The notes under the pieces were generated by a model, which saw only the letters and a list, made by a program, of their open reading frames with translations, was not told the DNA's origin and made no database searches. Below are positions 47,738 to 58,981 of a DNA stretch of 64,000 nucleotides, piece by piece; the first letter of the stretch is position 1; every line of letters begins with the position of its first letter. The stretch is from Eucalyptus grandis. Lineage: Eukaryota; Streptophyta; Magnoliopsida; Myrtales; Myrtaceae. Made by a program: the position numbers and the translations under genes. The stretch lies in assembly GCF_016545825.1 (NCBI RefSeq), contig NC_052613.1, forward strand, positions 10,602,001 through 10,666,000, given 5' to 3'.

Positions 47738-48691
47738 GTAATGTACTAAGACAGCATTATATTTGCGTCTGCCTAAGGGAAACAATTTCTTCGCATAGAT
47801 GAATCTTCTCGAGAATGCGTCTCAGATATAAAAAAGGGTTTATTTGACACTTCCTTTGGATGAGCTCCTCTTTCTTTTCTCTATGTTTTTTGGCCCTAGA
47901 AGAAGAAATGAGCCACTCATTCACTAGGAACTGAAATTTTGAGCTAATTTTTCGTGCTTTTGCATTTCTATGTTCTCCTTTACGAACATTTTGGTAGCAG
48001 AAGAATATGTTTAAGCATCTAATGAAAGTCTTGAAATTAATTTGGATTCACATGCTTGATATTTAGAATAATCGGATTTTTTTTTTTTTTGGTCAAAAAA
48101 TAATGAGATATTGGATCGCTCTGGAATGTACTTCCATGATATTAGCTTTCTGCCAACTAAGATTGACTTGTCACTTAGGGTTCAATGTAGGAAAGGTGAA
48201 TGCCTTGCATGTCCTGTTGCCTGCTTGAAGAAGGCGGTAGATGATTAAACGTTTTGCGACTATGAATAGGAAGGGAATTTTCTTTGGCGATCCCAATATT
48301 CATTCTTTTATCAGTTGATTTTATATGGACGCAAAATCTATCAAAATCAGAAAGATTATGGAACTTACTATCTCACGCATCACATGACATTTATTATAAA
48401 TATGCCATCTGACAATCTGAGTACTACAAGTTAATGCATATCATTTATTGTGGTATTATGTGACCGCAGAAGATGTTGAATTTTGGTTAGCTACGAGTAT
48501 TTTACATTAAATAACTTTTGTTTCTAATCCGAATTGATTTCTTTATATATATATATAGATTAAACCCGTGTGTCTGATCTAGAAAGAATAATTGGGTATT
48601 AGTTACAAATTAAATTCAAGCAACGTCGCTCCTGTACTGAGCTAATGAAGCGAAATGTTAAGGCAAAATATCTGCTAAACCTAGTTTTCAG
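47738..48691 (+). other. Putative intron in the MIR858 loop
   Basis: A GAG/GTAATG donor at 47738 and a CTAAACCTAGTTTTCAG acceptor ending at 48691, with a branch-like CTAAAC, would remove 954 nt and leave a loop of roughly 120-130 nt. The interior is T-rich, with a T tract near 48078. It is predicted from consensus only. Confidence 0.45.
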
Positions 48692-48797
48692 GAAGACAGA
48701 AGAAATAAATAACCATAATTGAATCGAATTGAGTCGATTCAAATGAACAACCAACGCAAGGTTTGAAGTGAGAGCGAGTTGTTAGAGAGAAGACCAA

Positions 48798-48818
48798 GGT
48801 CGGACAGACGGCGAAATT
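48798..48818 (+). ncRNA. Predicted miR858* strand
   Basis: Includes GGTCGGACAGACGGCGAAA, fully paired to miR858 with three G-U pairs. The exact ends assume the normal two-base 3' overhangs. Confidence 0.65.
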
Positions 48819-48863
48819 GAGGTGCAAGCAAGAACTGTTTGCTCGACAAGGGTTTTGCATGGA

Positions 48864-50268
48864 CACCAAGGCACTCCACTTTTCAAGCGCTCGGTCAATC
48901 ATCCCAGTAATTGCCTTCTTAAATGCATCTATGTCAGGTATCTCTGGGTGCGCGCGTGCGCGCGTGGGGGTGCGTGGGTTTTGTGTTTACATAAATCAAG
49001 TGCAGCTCTAGCTCGGAGGAATCTTCATGAACTTATGTTAATGAGGAGCTAAATCCTTGCAAGTTCTCGGGTCCCGACATCGATGTCAGTATATTTCACA
49101 AAACAAATTGGATGTGCCGTGGATGGATTCGATCTGTCAACTGAAGCTCAATCAGGATGCCGACTTACGGGATCGCGTTGCCCCAAAAAAACGACAGCCT
49201 GATTGATGGTTTCGCAAGGAACCAATTTGTGATATGATCGCGATTCATGTATAGTTAATGAATTCATGCAATATAGTTCTTGAGATATGCCTAGTCGATT
49301 GACACGGGGTTTCATTCTTTCGGTCAATATTCGATCTTCTTTTTTTATCCATTGCAATTATTATTATGGTGAGCAATTGATCTGCGAGAAATTTAGGCCA
49401 TCAATCAGAGATGAAGTGAAGTGTGCATGAGAAATTTCACCAACCTTTCTCGCTATCTTAAGCCAAGTGACTGCATGTCGCTGTGTATTTAGTCCACGGA
49501 ATATCTTTTTCTCCATTACTGGAGTGTAGTACCCTTAAAGTATAAATAAAAACGATCTCTGACAATAACTCCAATTGCAACTTTTGTATTGTCTCCAACA
49601 AAAGCCCCATCACATTCACTTTTAACTCAATCTCCATTAGGCTTTTGCCAACATTTGGGCAACGTTTGGTGAACCAGATATAATGCAGCCAGCGTTTGGG
49701 GTAATGTGAAGTCCGGATACATCCAGATATGATTTGAATATAGCCCGGATAAAAAAATCTCACTTAAAAGGTGGGATATAGCCAGTTAAGATAAGAATCA
49801 AAAAGAAAAATTATGAGCTAAAACAGAGGGAAAAGGATTCACTGGCCCATCCGGCCACACCTTCGCCTGAGAACTTGGGACTGTTCATTCTTTGCTCTGG
49901 GTTTACAGAAAGTAAAATAAATTCAGTGTGGCCCAATTCACATTTTCAATGACTTTCATTTCTCCCCTGCAAGACATGCCAACAGATGAAAACACGCCTT
50001 CTGAGGAAACCTCGTGTTCCTTTACCTATACCCAAGATAGTGTATTGCAGCCATTGGCCAGTCGAAGTTATTCTCTCCTTCTGCAGTCTTTATGCCAAAT
50101 AACTAAACAAAACAGCTCTACTCGATTCATACAGGAGAATAAGGTGCTTCACAGGTTCAGATTTAGGGGATGAACGGATCCTTCTAAGGAATGCATTTCC
50201 TGAGGTGGCAATTGCTCCAGAACAGAGTTGTCAGAGAAGATGTTTCATTTTTTGGGTATAATCATTCT
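48864..50268. other. Spacer after MIR858
   Basis: Contains an alternating CG/TG tract (GTGCGCGCGTGCGCGCGTG, about 48948-48966) that could adopt Z-form, just after a CAG/GTATCT donor-like site. Otherwise no gene is recognised. The frame at 49458-49763 (-) is unsupported. Confidence 0.45.
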
Positions 50269-50269
50269 A

Positions 50270-50876
50270 CCACAAGTTGCTGTCAATATGCACGGACGTG
50301 GAAGCTGCAAAATGAGACTTCAGGGAAGCTCATTTCCTGAGGAAATGATAGGCAGATCTGACTGAGAGGGATGCCACTCCCTCTTCTCCCTATGCCACCA
50401 AAGTTTGTCTGGACCCCTCACTCTACTAAGTGGATACTAAAAATGTTCTCTGCTCTTGCACATTTAAGAGATGTCGGTTATCTGTCAAATTGCAGCAGCC
50501 TGTGTCCACATGTAAAATTTCTTCAACTTTTTTCTTAACTACATCAGATTCAGCAAAGGTGTGAAGCATAGGAATCCAACCATCCTTCCAGATTCGGACA
50601 CTTCTTCCATCCCCAATATGCCAAATACCCCCTTCCTTCAAGAATTTCAGACCTTCACATGTGGTATTCCATCTCCAGGAAGCTCTTTCCCCTTCTCTAG
50701 CATTCAGAAATTCATGCTTAGGAAGATAGAGCCTATTCAGAATCCTCAACCAGAGTTCTTCAGGATTACTATATACTCTCCAAGCTAGTTTCGCAAGGAA
50801 AGTAGGTAGGGATGCATTAAAAGTGTCGAAAACCAAATCCCCCTTCCGCCTTGGGCTAAGGTTATAACCTCCCAAC
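50270..50876 (-). pseudogene. LINE reverse-transcriptase C-terminal fragment
   Basis: The minus-strand product of 50426-50875 shows the conserved plant LINE segment: FLAKLAWRVYSNPEELWLRI, LYLPKHEFLNAREG, SWRWNTTCEGL, GGIWHIGDGRSVRIWKDGWI. The preceding PKAEGGFGFRHF is in a different frame (shift near 50815). A following SVRSAYHFLRK in another frame near 50340 extends the match toward the zf-RVT region. It is truncated at both ends. Confidence 0.8.
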
Positions 50877-51060
50877 TAGGGATGAGCATGATCCTGGTTG
50901 AGCCAATCCAACACATAACCCAAAGTCCAACCCACATAGTGTTGGTCTCCAATTTTTGAGACTGGAGACTGCCCCCATTGAGCCTAGGACCGAGGACCAA
51001 ACCGACCCTATGGGTATGGTCTTGTTCCAAGGTCAATTTTGGATCAACAATGTGATATTA
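50877..51060 (+). repeat. Dispersed TAGGGATG repeat (copy 2)
   Basis: Starts TAGGGATGAGCATGATCC directly at the LINE border and is rich in GGTCC/GGACC words, like the copies at 695-882, 52759 and 61574. Right end not defined. Confidence 0.4.
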
Positions 51061-51143
51061 AGCAACTAAATTATGAACACCAGTATATATCAAACATAAA
51101 TATAAGATGAGGTAGCAATAGGAATTTCACACTTGCTAAAAGC

Positions 51144-52087
51144 TGAAAGGGCTAGTATGAACAACTAAAGGGGGGTGAATAGGTGTGAAGATAATTTTTC
51201 GCAACGAACAGTAGAAATAGTTTGCTTTTAGAAAATGATAAACTATGAACGAATTCAGTTAGATAAAACTATGAACAGAATAAAGGAGTTCATTGAAGAG
51301 AATAAGAACACAAGGTTTATAGTGGTTCGGCTTAGATCAAACCTACATCCACTCTTCTGCGCTGACAGCCTACTGGCTAGATTTCACTAAAGAAAAAAAA
51401 AAGATTTTACAATCTTGTGATTTCAACTTCACAGTGAAGAGTCTCTACTAGTTTCTCACAAAGTCTCACTATGAATTTCTCTCTTTTGTATACAACTTTG
51501 AGCTCAGTAAATGAAATAACAAGGAACTAGGAAGCTTCATATTTTGAATTTTTTTTTTTTCACGCATTCTATCAAGCAACTGGAGAGTCATCCTTAAATA
51601 CTCATTCATGCCTTCTTGACCGTTGACACTTTCAAAAGGAATTCTTTCAGTCTACCTATTAGACAGAATCAATCAAGGAGATCTTGAGTCGTTTGAAGAT
51701 TGTGATAAAAGGCCATCAATCATGTTCACCCATACAATCAGGATCTTGGTTTCCAGAAGTAGAACCTTCCAAGTTTACTTGCCTTCCAAAAGATTTGATT
51801 ATCAGAATTGATTCCAATAAAGATAGTCAATCATATAGGTGCTACATCCAACAAGAAGGTCATACATACGCCATACAAATCGAATCCTTGAAGAAATAAA
51901 GATAATCTTGCATTTAGATAAATTTTCATTCTTCAGTAGTGTTCAGTCTAGAATCTGTCAATGTGGGCAAACTTTGAACCTAAAGTTTAGCGGTCTCCAG
52001 ACTTTGACACTAAAGTTTGGAAGTCTTCAGACTAGACTTTAGAAAGGTTTTGTCAACTTCGAAACAGTAAAGGAATTTTCTCCAACA
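51144..52087 (-). repeat. Sirevirus LTR, minus strand
   Basis: On the minus strand it starts TGTTGGAGAAAATTCC and ends ...TATTCACCCCCCTTTAG to CCCTTTCA. It is followed at its 5' side by the internal PPT-like AAAAAAATGGAGAGAT. 944 bp. The open frames at 51623-51899 are LTR noise. Confidence 0.7.
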
Positions 52088-52730
52088 ATCTCTCCATTTT
52101 TTTATGATGACAAAACTTTTCTACAAATTTAAGAACTTTTGACCTGCAAAACAACTTTTAAGCAGTACATGATATCTTATATAAAAAATTGATTAGGATC
52201 TAGATAGTATCGATTTTGCAACCATAGAAAACATGTTAATTTTGAAAAGATAAGAGAAATATCAAGACTTAAACAACTATCCATCCATAATCACCACATC
52301 ATCACCACAAAAATAAATTGTTGCAAGCGTCAATATCAAACAGAGTCAAATAGAATAATAGTTCAACAAAGTTCAGCATAAAAGTCAAACAGAGTTAAAT
52401 CTGCACATTCTTCCCCTTTTTATCAATAGCAGAAAGTGGAGAAGGATAAAAAGTTCAAAGAGATCAAGAGTGTTTGAGAATGCGAATGAGCTGGAAATCC
52501 CCCATAGACCGAACTGTCTCCTCCAACTTTCTCATTGACTCTTTCAGCTTCTCAATTTCTTCACTCTTGGTAGTCTCTTGAACTTGAAGCTTAAGGTCTT
52601 GTACTTGTTCGTGAAGAGAAACTAAAGTTGATTTCAATACAGATTGGAAGTTCTAAATTTCACACTCCATGCCATATTGCTTTGTGCTTTTAACTCAAGA
52701 AGGAGCTTTAGCAGCATTTGAAAGTCTGCG
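52088..52730 (-). pseudogene. Sirevirus internal 3' region with env-like C-terminus
   Basis: Adjacent to the LTR is the polypurine/TTTTGTCATCATAA segment, then a minus-strand reading of coiled-coil type (EEIEKLKESMRKLEETVRS then MGDF) at about 52490-52560, as in the C-terminus of Sirevirus env-like proteins. No complete frame. Confidence 0.5.
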
Positions 52731-52758
52731 AAGTTGCTATTTGAGCACTAGCCTCGGC

Positions 52759-53335
52759 TAGGGTGAGCGCGATTCCCTTAGAACGAGAACTAGAGAACCT
52801 CACCGAAGGGTCCGGTGCGGTTCCCGATTCTAAAGGGGCCGGTTACGGTTCCCGGTTCCCTTTTTCTGGGAATCGTTAGTTCTTGGTTCCGACCCCTTTA
52901 GAACCGGTTAGGGTTCCTTAAAAGTTAAAATCCCCAAATCAACAGTTCAGTTCTCCTCTCTTGTTCTCTGCCTTTGCCCCTTCCTCGACGCTGCTCGCCC
53001 TTGATGTCGCCATTGGACACCACTCGCCCTCGATGACGCCGCCGAACGCCGCTTGTCCCGTCGTTGGACGCCGCCGCCCCTTACCCACCCCCGCCCTTTC
53101 CTCCCTCAACGCCATCAGCCCCCTCTCACCTCGCAGCTCGGCCGTTGGACATCGCTCGCCCTTGACACCACCGCTGGACAAGCTTGTTCCCCGGTGGATG
53201 TCGCTCACCGCTTGCCCAATCACCCCGACGTCCCTCGCTCAGCTGCTCACCCAGCCGCCCCGACGCCTCTCGCCACTTGCCTTTCGTGCCGATAATCTCT
53301 GCCACCCCTTTCTCCATCATTTTGTGAAGTGTTGA
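52759..53335 (+). repeat. TAGGGTGAGCGC repeat (copy 3) with GC-rich tail
   Basis: It begins TAGGGTGAGCGCGATTCCC, then GGTTCCCGGTTCC-type words to 52925, then a GC-rich block (52970-53300) with repeated GTTGGAC(A/G)(C/T)CGCTCGCCC words. The frames on both strands (52939-53335) are Pro/Arg-rich artefacts of this composition. Confidence 0.45.
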
Positions 53336-55751
53336 AAACCGAGCAAATCCCTTTGTTGCCTTGTAGATTTCAGTTCTCCTTTAATGTCGTTTTTTGCGCG
53401 GCCTGTGCATTTCATTTGAAAGAGAGAAGTGTGAAGGTGGGTATGTTCAAGGGAGCATTTGCAGCATTCAATCAAGTCAAAAAGTTTGGACAACATAGAA
53501 ATTGAAAGTGAGTTGATACAATTCATTTGCTTATTAACAAAGAGTTGGCTTACATTTGCGTTCATGATATGCTATGGCTTTTCGTTGATTTACTTTCTTG
53601 GAACCATTGTCTCTTAGCGTATCTTGGCTCTGGTCGATAGTGTCTCAATTCCCTCTTTTTATGTTATGTGGTGAATGAGTTGAAAAATATCAAAGTCATT
53701 CTTGGTGATTTCATCTTCAGGATGCATTCCCTGTGTCATACAAATTTTGGGTTTGTTCTTTGTTCCAGAGTCTCCTAGATGGCCGGTAAGTTGTTAGTGG
53801 AGTAGGGGCATAGGCATTAACATTTCAGTGGCAATCCACTCTGACACACAATCAAATTGGTGCAGATTAACATTCTAAGTATATGCTAGTTGTGTAGAAT
53901 CATAGAACTCAATGACGAAGCCAAGATTATGAATTTTTCATTGTAAGAATAGCAGCAAGTCATTCGCAAGTAAAAGTCTACCGAGAGGAGGAGTTTGAAG
54001 TCACATTGAAGAGGTAAAGTTTAAAGGAAAAAAAGAACACTTTGATCGATTTCGCAAAATTATAGTCTTTTAGTGTTCTCTTCGAGTTCTTTGATTATGA
54101 AATTATTTGAAAATGTTTTGCTTTGTTTCTCTTTCTCAAATTGATATTTAGTTTCGTTTTTTGTAGCCATTTGGTTTATTATAATCACATAACTACTTTT
54201 TTTATGTGTTCTCTTATGCAGCCATCTGGTCAAGATCAATGTTATCAAGATTTTTTGGCAGAGCACTTTTTGGTGTTGCTTTGATGATCATCTCACTATC
54301 GTCACCAATCTTCTTTTTCACCATCAAGAATTGTCTTCATAGATGCTCTATTAGCCCTAAGAATTTGATAATTGACTCTAGACTTGAAGGACAACTATTG
54401 TTTCACTAAGGATGACTTTGAGATTTCAATACATACATTCCCAACATTTTTACTCCATTTTTCAATATATCGATATCAGCCTTGCTTTTACAAGGCACAC
54501 TAATTTTTCATATCATCTAACTTATTCCTTTTTTTTTCAACTCTTTCTCTATAGGCATCAACCTTATTTTACTAGGCATGTTGCTGTTTCATGCCTTTGA
54601 TTTTTCAATATTTATTTTATTTTATTTTTGTCCTTAGGAACTAGCCTAAACAAGCTTAAACAAAACAATGTTATTAGACTATTAAGGTCTTCTCCTTCAA
54701 TTGGCACTTCGAATCATGCTACTCAAGTGATGGTGATATTGCCTTGCCCCTATATGGGGAATGATTATCGACTAGGTTTATATGAAACGAAATTGCTAGC
54801 TCAATAAGGCTATGCAATGGATTTAAGTGTGTAGGATATAAGAAAAAATGCTATTGGTCATCCTAAGGCGCTTGAATTTTTGTGTAAGTTCATCTGTAAT
54901 GGAGACACTCAAAAATTGATGCAAGTGAGAGTAAGAAATTTTTTATTTATTTCCTTACCTCACAATGCTGACTTACTTTGGTTTGCTCTAATGTGAGATG
55001 GTTCTCGACAAGAGTAGTTTAAAAAAAAAAAAATCTCCTAGTGTTTAGGCTCAAAAAGGTTAGCAAGGGTTTGCCTATGGTGTTTGGGATAAAGAAATGG
55101 ACTATCTCTCATCATCTTAACTATCATATCTTTCACAAGAAAACCCCTTACCTTGCGACATAGAATTTTTCGCTCGACTCATTGAGGATTAGTACGTGGG
55201 ACATGTATGGAAAAAAAGCTTAATTTTCATCATTCTAATATGTCTCATTTAATATTCTCAATAGATTCCATATCGTTCATTAAATAGGTTTGTCCTAACA
55301 ACTTTCAGTGGAATTGTTAAATTATACAAGCAAAATTACCATGCAAAATTTCATTTAAAAAAACATGAGCAGTTTGAACTTAGCATCCTCATGCACAAGA
55401 AAGTTCATAACTTCATAATGATCAATTCATCAAACATGACTTTGAGCATTCGTTCAAAGAATTGTCTCTATAAGAAGTGTTAAATATAGAGGGATTATCT
55501 TAGAAGCGGGTGTCCATGGATTGCCCTTATTTTGAGGGAAAAGACATGAATCAACCAACGAAATTGGAAATTTGATCCTCAATTTGATGAATGCTACATT
55601 TTTGCTCTTGGCCCTTTTGCTTTTAAAAATAGAGTGTTCTTCTTTGATTTACTTGAGAAGTGTTAAGGACTCCTTTTGACTCTTTAGGGATTGATATCTC
55701 ACACAAGTAGTAGTGAGATTTGCCTCTATATTTCACCTTGAAAGTGAGATA
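53336..55751. other. AT-rich spacer
   Basis: No gene recognised. Fragments around 54680-55530 have the look of decayed retroelement sequence, but no motif could be secured. Confidence 0.4.
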
Positions 55752-57063
55752 TGATAGGGCTAGTAAGGACACCTAGAGGGGGGTGAATAAGTGTTAAAAC
55801 AGATTCTGCAAAATGCAGTGAAAACCTTTACTTTTAACCTGAGTTTGAATAATAACAAACTTTTGAAACTAAGTCTGAAGAACAACAGACTTTGAGCAAA
55901 TTCAGACTTTAGCAGTTAAATAGAACTATAAACAAAATAAAGGAGTTCAGGAAAGAGAATAAGAACACAAGATTTATAGTAGTTCGGCTTAATTCAAGCC
56001 TACATCCACTCTCTCACGCTAACAGCCTTCTTGGCTGAATTCCACTATGCAATCAATAAGATATTACAACTTTGAGTGCAAACACTTAGTAATATATCAC
56101 ATTATCTCACTAAGTCACTCTTTTAGTATTTCTCTTATGATCACAAACGTTTAAGCTCACAAGAGACAAGTGTATGATCGAAGATTGCTCAGACTTTGGA
56201 ATTATAAATTATACGCTCCGTCTCTTACTTGCTCATTGGTCCTTGATCTCCTTAAATACTCCTCCACTTCCAAACTAGCCGTTGGACAGTATCTTGAAGA
56301 TCGTATTCCAATCTACCCATTGGACAGATCTGTATTAGAAGATTTGGTAGCCGTTGAGTGATGGAAGTAAAATCCCAAATTGATTTTGATCGCCCATACA
56401 AACAAAATCTTGGTTTCCATAAGTAGACCTTCTTCATATAGAAAGTTCTTGTCTTCAAGATCCAATTGTTAATCAATTAGATTGAATCAATCAAATCAAT
56501 CTTGATGTGGAATCCAAACCAGATCACTAGCCATTACATGATTGGGCTTGTGTTATGTTCTGTCAAGTTGTTTCGTTCAAAATCTGCTTCATTTTGAATA
56601 TGCTACGTTCTGAATGTAAAGTCTAAGAGTCTTCAAACTGAAGTAGAGTCTGACTGTCTTCCTTCTTAAATAGACTTTACAATCTGGACGTCAGTCTGAA
56701 CATATTCTGCTTCTAAACATATTTAGCTTTAAGGTCTAGACACAGTCTGAATAAGTTCAGCTTCAGCATAGAATCTGTCTTCTGGTTCTTCATTCACGTT
56801 CAATCTGGAAAATGTCAGAGTAGGCAGACTTCTGATGTAGAACAGACTTTGCCACTAAAGTCTGGCAGTCTTCAGACTTTGACACAGAAGTCTAGAAATC
56901 TTCATAATATACGTTATGTTCAGTCTTCTGGCCGTCTTCAAACTTTGACAATATCCTTTAAATGTTCTATTATCTGCATGGTCTATTATTTAACCAATAA
57001 ACACGTTAGTAGCCTTTGATTTATTTTGTCATCTTCAAAACATCATAAGGGATTTCCCTAACA
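55752..57063 (-). repeat. Sirevirus LTR, minus strand (1312 bp)
   Basis: On the minus strand it begins TGTTAGGGAAATCCC and ends TTCACCCCCCTCTAGGTG to CCCTATCA. CAGTCTGAAG/AGACTTT-type words recur internally (56620-56950). Confidence 0.7.
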
Positions 57064-57150
57064 AATTCCCCATTTTTTTTATGATGACAAAACAATATCT
57101 AAATATGCAGATGTGTAATCATACTTTCTAAAATAATAACAAAAAGGAAG

Positions 57151-57574
57151 AGAGAATATAAATATGCATATGTGTTGATATTATTGAGCTGCGATTATTT
57201 TTCTATATATTGTTATGCTCAATCTATTTGTTTTCTTTTGATTCAAATCACATTATTTGAAAATCTAAGATGATTGATTTATCATTATTTTAGAAAGTGT
57301 GATTATACATATGCATATTCAGAGATTATTTTGTCATCTTCAAAACATCATAAAGGATTTCCCTAACAATCTCCCCATTTTTTATAATGACAAAACAATA
57401 TTTGAATATGCAGATGTGCAATCACACTTTCTAAAATAATGATAAATCAATCATCTTAGATTTTCAAATAATGTGATTTGAATCAAAAGACAGCAAATAG
57501 ATTGAGCATAACAATATATAGAAAAAATAATTGCAGCTCAATAATATCAACACATATGCATATTTATATTCTCT
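57151..57574. repeat. Large palindrome (about 170-bp arms)
   Basis: The left arm 57151-57320 and right arm 57403-57574 are inverted copies, for example AGAGAATATAAATATGCATA against TATGCATATTTATATTCTCT, and TCATTATTTTAGAAAGTGTG against CACACTTTCTAAAATAATGA. The 82-bp spacer contains another copy of the LTR start with the TTTCCCTAACAATC junction. The stretch 57064-57140 is a further direct copy of the right arm start. Confidence 0.85.
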
Positions 57575-58849
57575 CCCCCTTTTTTGTCATAATCAAAAAG
57601 CGATAACAATAGATATAGTATCACGTAGAGAATATAAAATGATAACAAATGTGTCTTGCATAATTTCCAAAAATCAGCTTTTATAATCAAATATTAAAGA
57701 TATGTAATATAGCTCACTTCGATGATATATATCAGCAAATATCCAATAAAAATCACAGATGTATTATAAAATGCACTTGACCTATTTTGTCATAATAGAA
57801 TGATAATATCAATAAGAGATTTGTTAATGACAAAAGGTAATAAAAGATGCACTAACCGGATCTTGTAAAACTTGGTAATTTCTAACACATTTACCTTTTC
57901 CTTCTTTCCATAATAATCAAGATCACAATCGATTCAAAAAGATTTTTCCAAAATTGATCAATGCTCCCCCTCAATTTGTTGCATTTTTTAGATGATCACG
58001 ATTCTTTCCTTTCTCTTGGATTCGCTTTCTCCCCCTGTCATTATGAAAATATTTGCGAATAGCACTAATTGTGGCTTGTGCATGTTGAGCAGAATATTTT
58101 TCCATTATTTCCTTTGTAGCAATAATATCCACAACGTTCGCTTGCATTTTGATATTCAAGGAGAAAATTTATTTTCTTCAATCAACTTTTTCTCGAATTC
58201 AACCTGCATAAACTTAACGAACTTTTTGCACAAATAAGCTATAATAATATCCATATAATATATAATGCCCTTTCTTCAAATAAATAAATTGAATAGCATA
58301 TATAAAATTAAAATTCAGAACTACTCAACCTTTTGTACGATACATTAGGGATTTCCTTAACAATTTGCAAAAACTTTGCACAAGGAATGGAATTTTTGAA
58401 CATCCAAAAAATAGTATAGAATCTCCATGATTTTCAAATCTAGCTTTCCAAAATCCAAATGCAAAATTCTTTTGACACCTGCAAAATCTTGTATAATAGA
58501 TAATCATCTTTGGAAAAATGTCATGTAATATCTTCCTTTGATTTGTTGATCAAACTTGCTAGATATAATATATCTTCTAAGAAAATAGAAGGAATATCCA
58601 TGAATATGCAATAATATCTTTCGAGATCAAAGAGATTTCCTTGAGCATAAATCTTAGATATATATTATTGATGCATTTTGCAAAAGGAAAATAGATATTT
58701 CTATCACGTGCCAAAATTGCAATACCTTATTTTTATGACAAAAGATATTCGCAATATAATAAACAATCATCCAAAATCATGATAAATGCACGTAGAATTT
58801 GCATGGCGGGATGATAAAAAAATATTCTCTTACCCATGGTATATCCTTT

Positions 58850-58976
58850 AAATATCCTTGACAATATCCTTTAAATGTTATATCATCTACATGGTCTATT
58901 ACTTAACCAATAAACACGTTAGAAGCCTTTGATTTATTTTGTCATCTTCAAAACATCATAAGGGATTTCCCTAACA
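58850..58976 (-). repeat. Truncated second LTR start
   Basis: TTTAAATGTTATATCATCTAC to GGATTTCCCTAACA repeats the inner end of the 55752-57063 LTR with few changes. Confidence 0.75.
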
Positions 58977-58981
58977 AGATG

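Larger units (their letters stand above)
47624..48863 (+). ncRNA. MIR858 gene: long or intron-split foldback
   Basis: The 5' arm holds miR858 (47674-47694). The complementary arm lies 1.1 kb downstream. Paired blocks seen by hand: 47624-47630 with 48857-48863 (7/7); 47636-47653 with 48833-48850 (17/18, two G-U); 47674-47695 with 48795-48816 (22/22, three G-U); 47698-47705 with 48785-48792 (8/8, two G-U). The three differences in the microRNA duplex all keep pairing, the signature of a maintained foldback. miR858 represses flavonoid and phenylpropanoid R2R3-MYB genes in other plants. The unusually distant arms fit an intron in the loop (47738-48691), though a later insertion or a very long precursor is possible. 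The arms read like an inverted duplicate of MYB R3 codons (G-R-T-D-N-E-I-K), a likely origin. Confidence 0.85.
55752..58976 (-). mobile_element. Internally deleted Sirevirus element
   Basis: A complete 3' LTR (55752-57063) is followed by 1.8 kb of non-coding internal sequence and a short piece of a second LTR start (about 58850-58976). The outer ends carry AGATA (55747-55751) and AGATG (58977-58981), a near-matching 5-bp duplication. No gag or pol remains. Pyrimidine tracts such as TCTCCCCCTTTTTT (57572) and GCTCCCCCTC (57963) mark purine-rich internal segments of the element strand. Confidence 0.65.

Noticed and set aside
48822..49052. Frames over the 3' arm of MIR858
   Set aside because: They overlap the pairing arm and the CG/TG tract; the hairpin explains the sequence better.
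52939..53335. Pro/Arg-rich frames up to 124 codons on both strands
   Set aside because: GC-driven openings in a repeat block with tandem GTTGGAC-type words.
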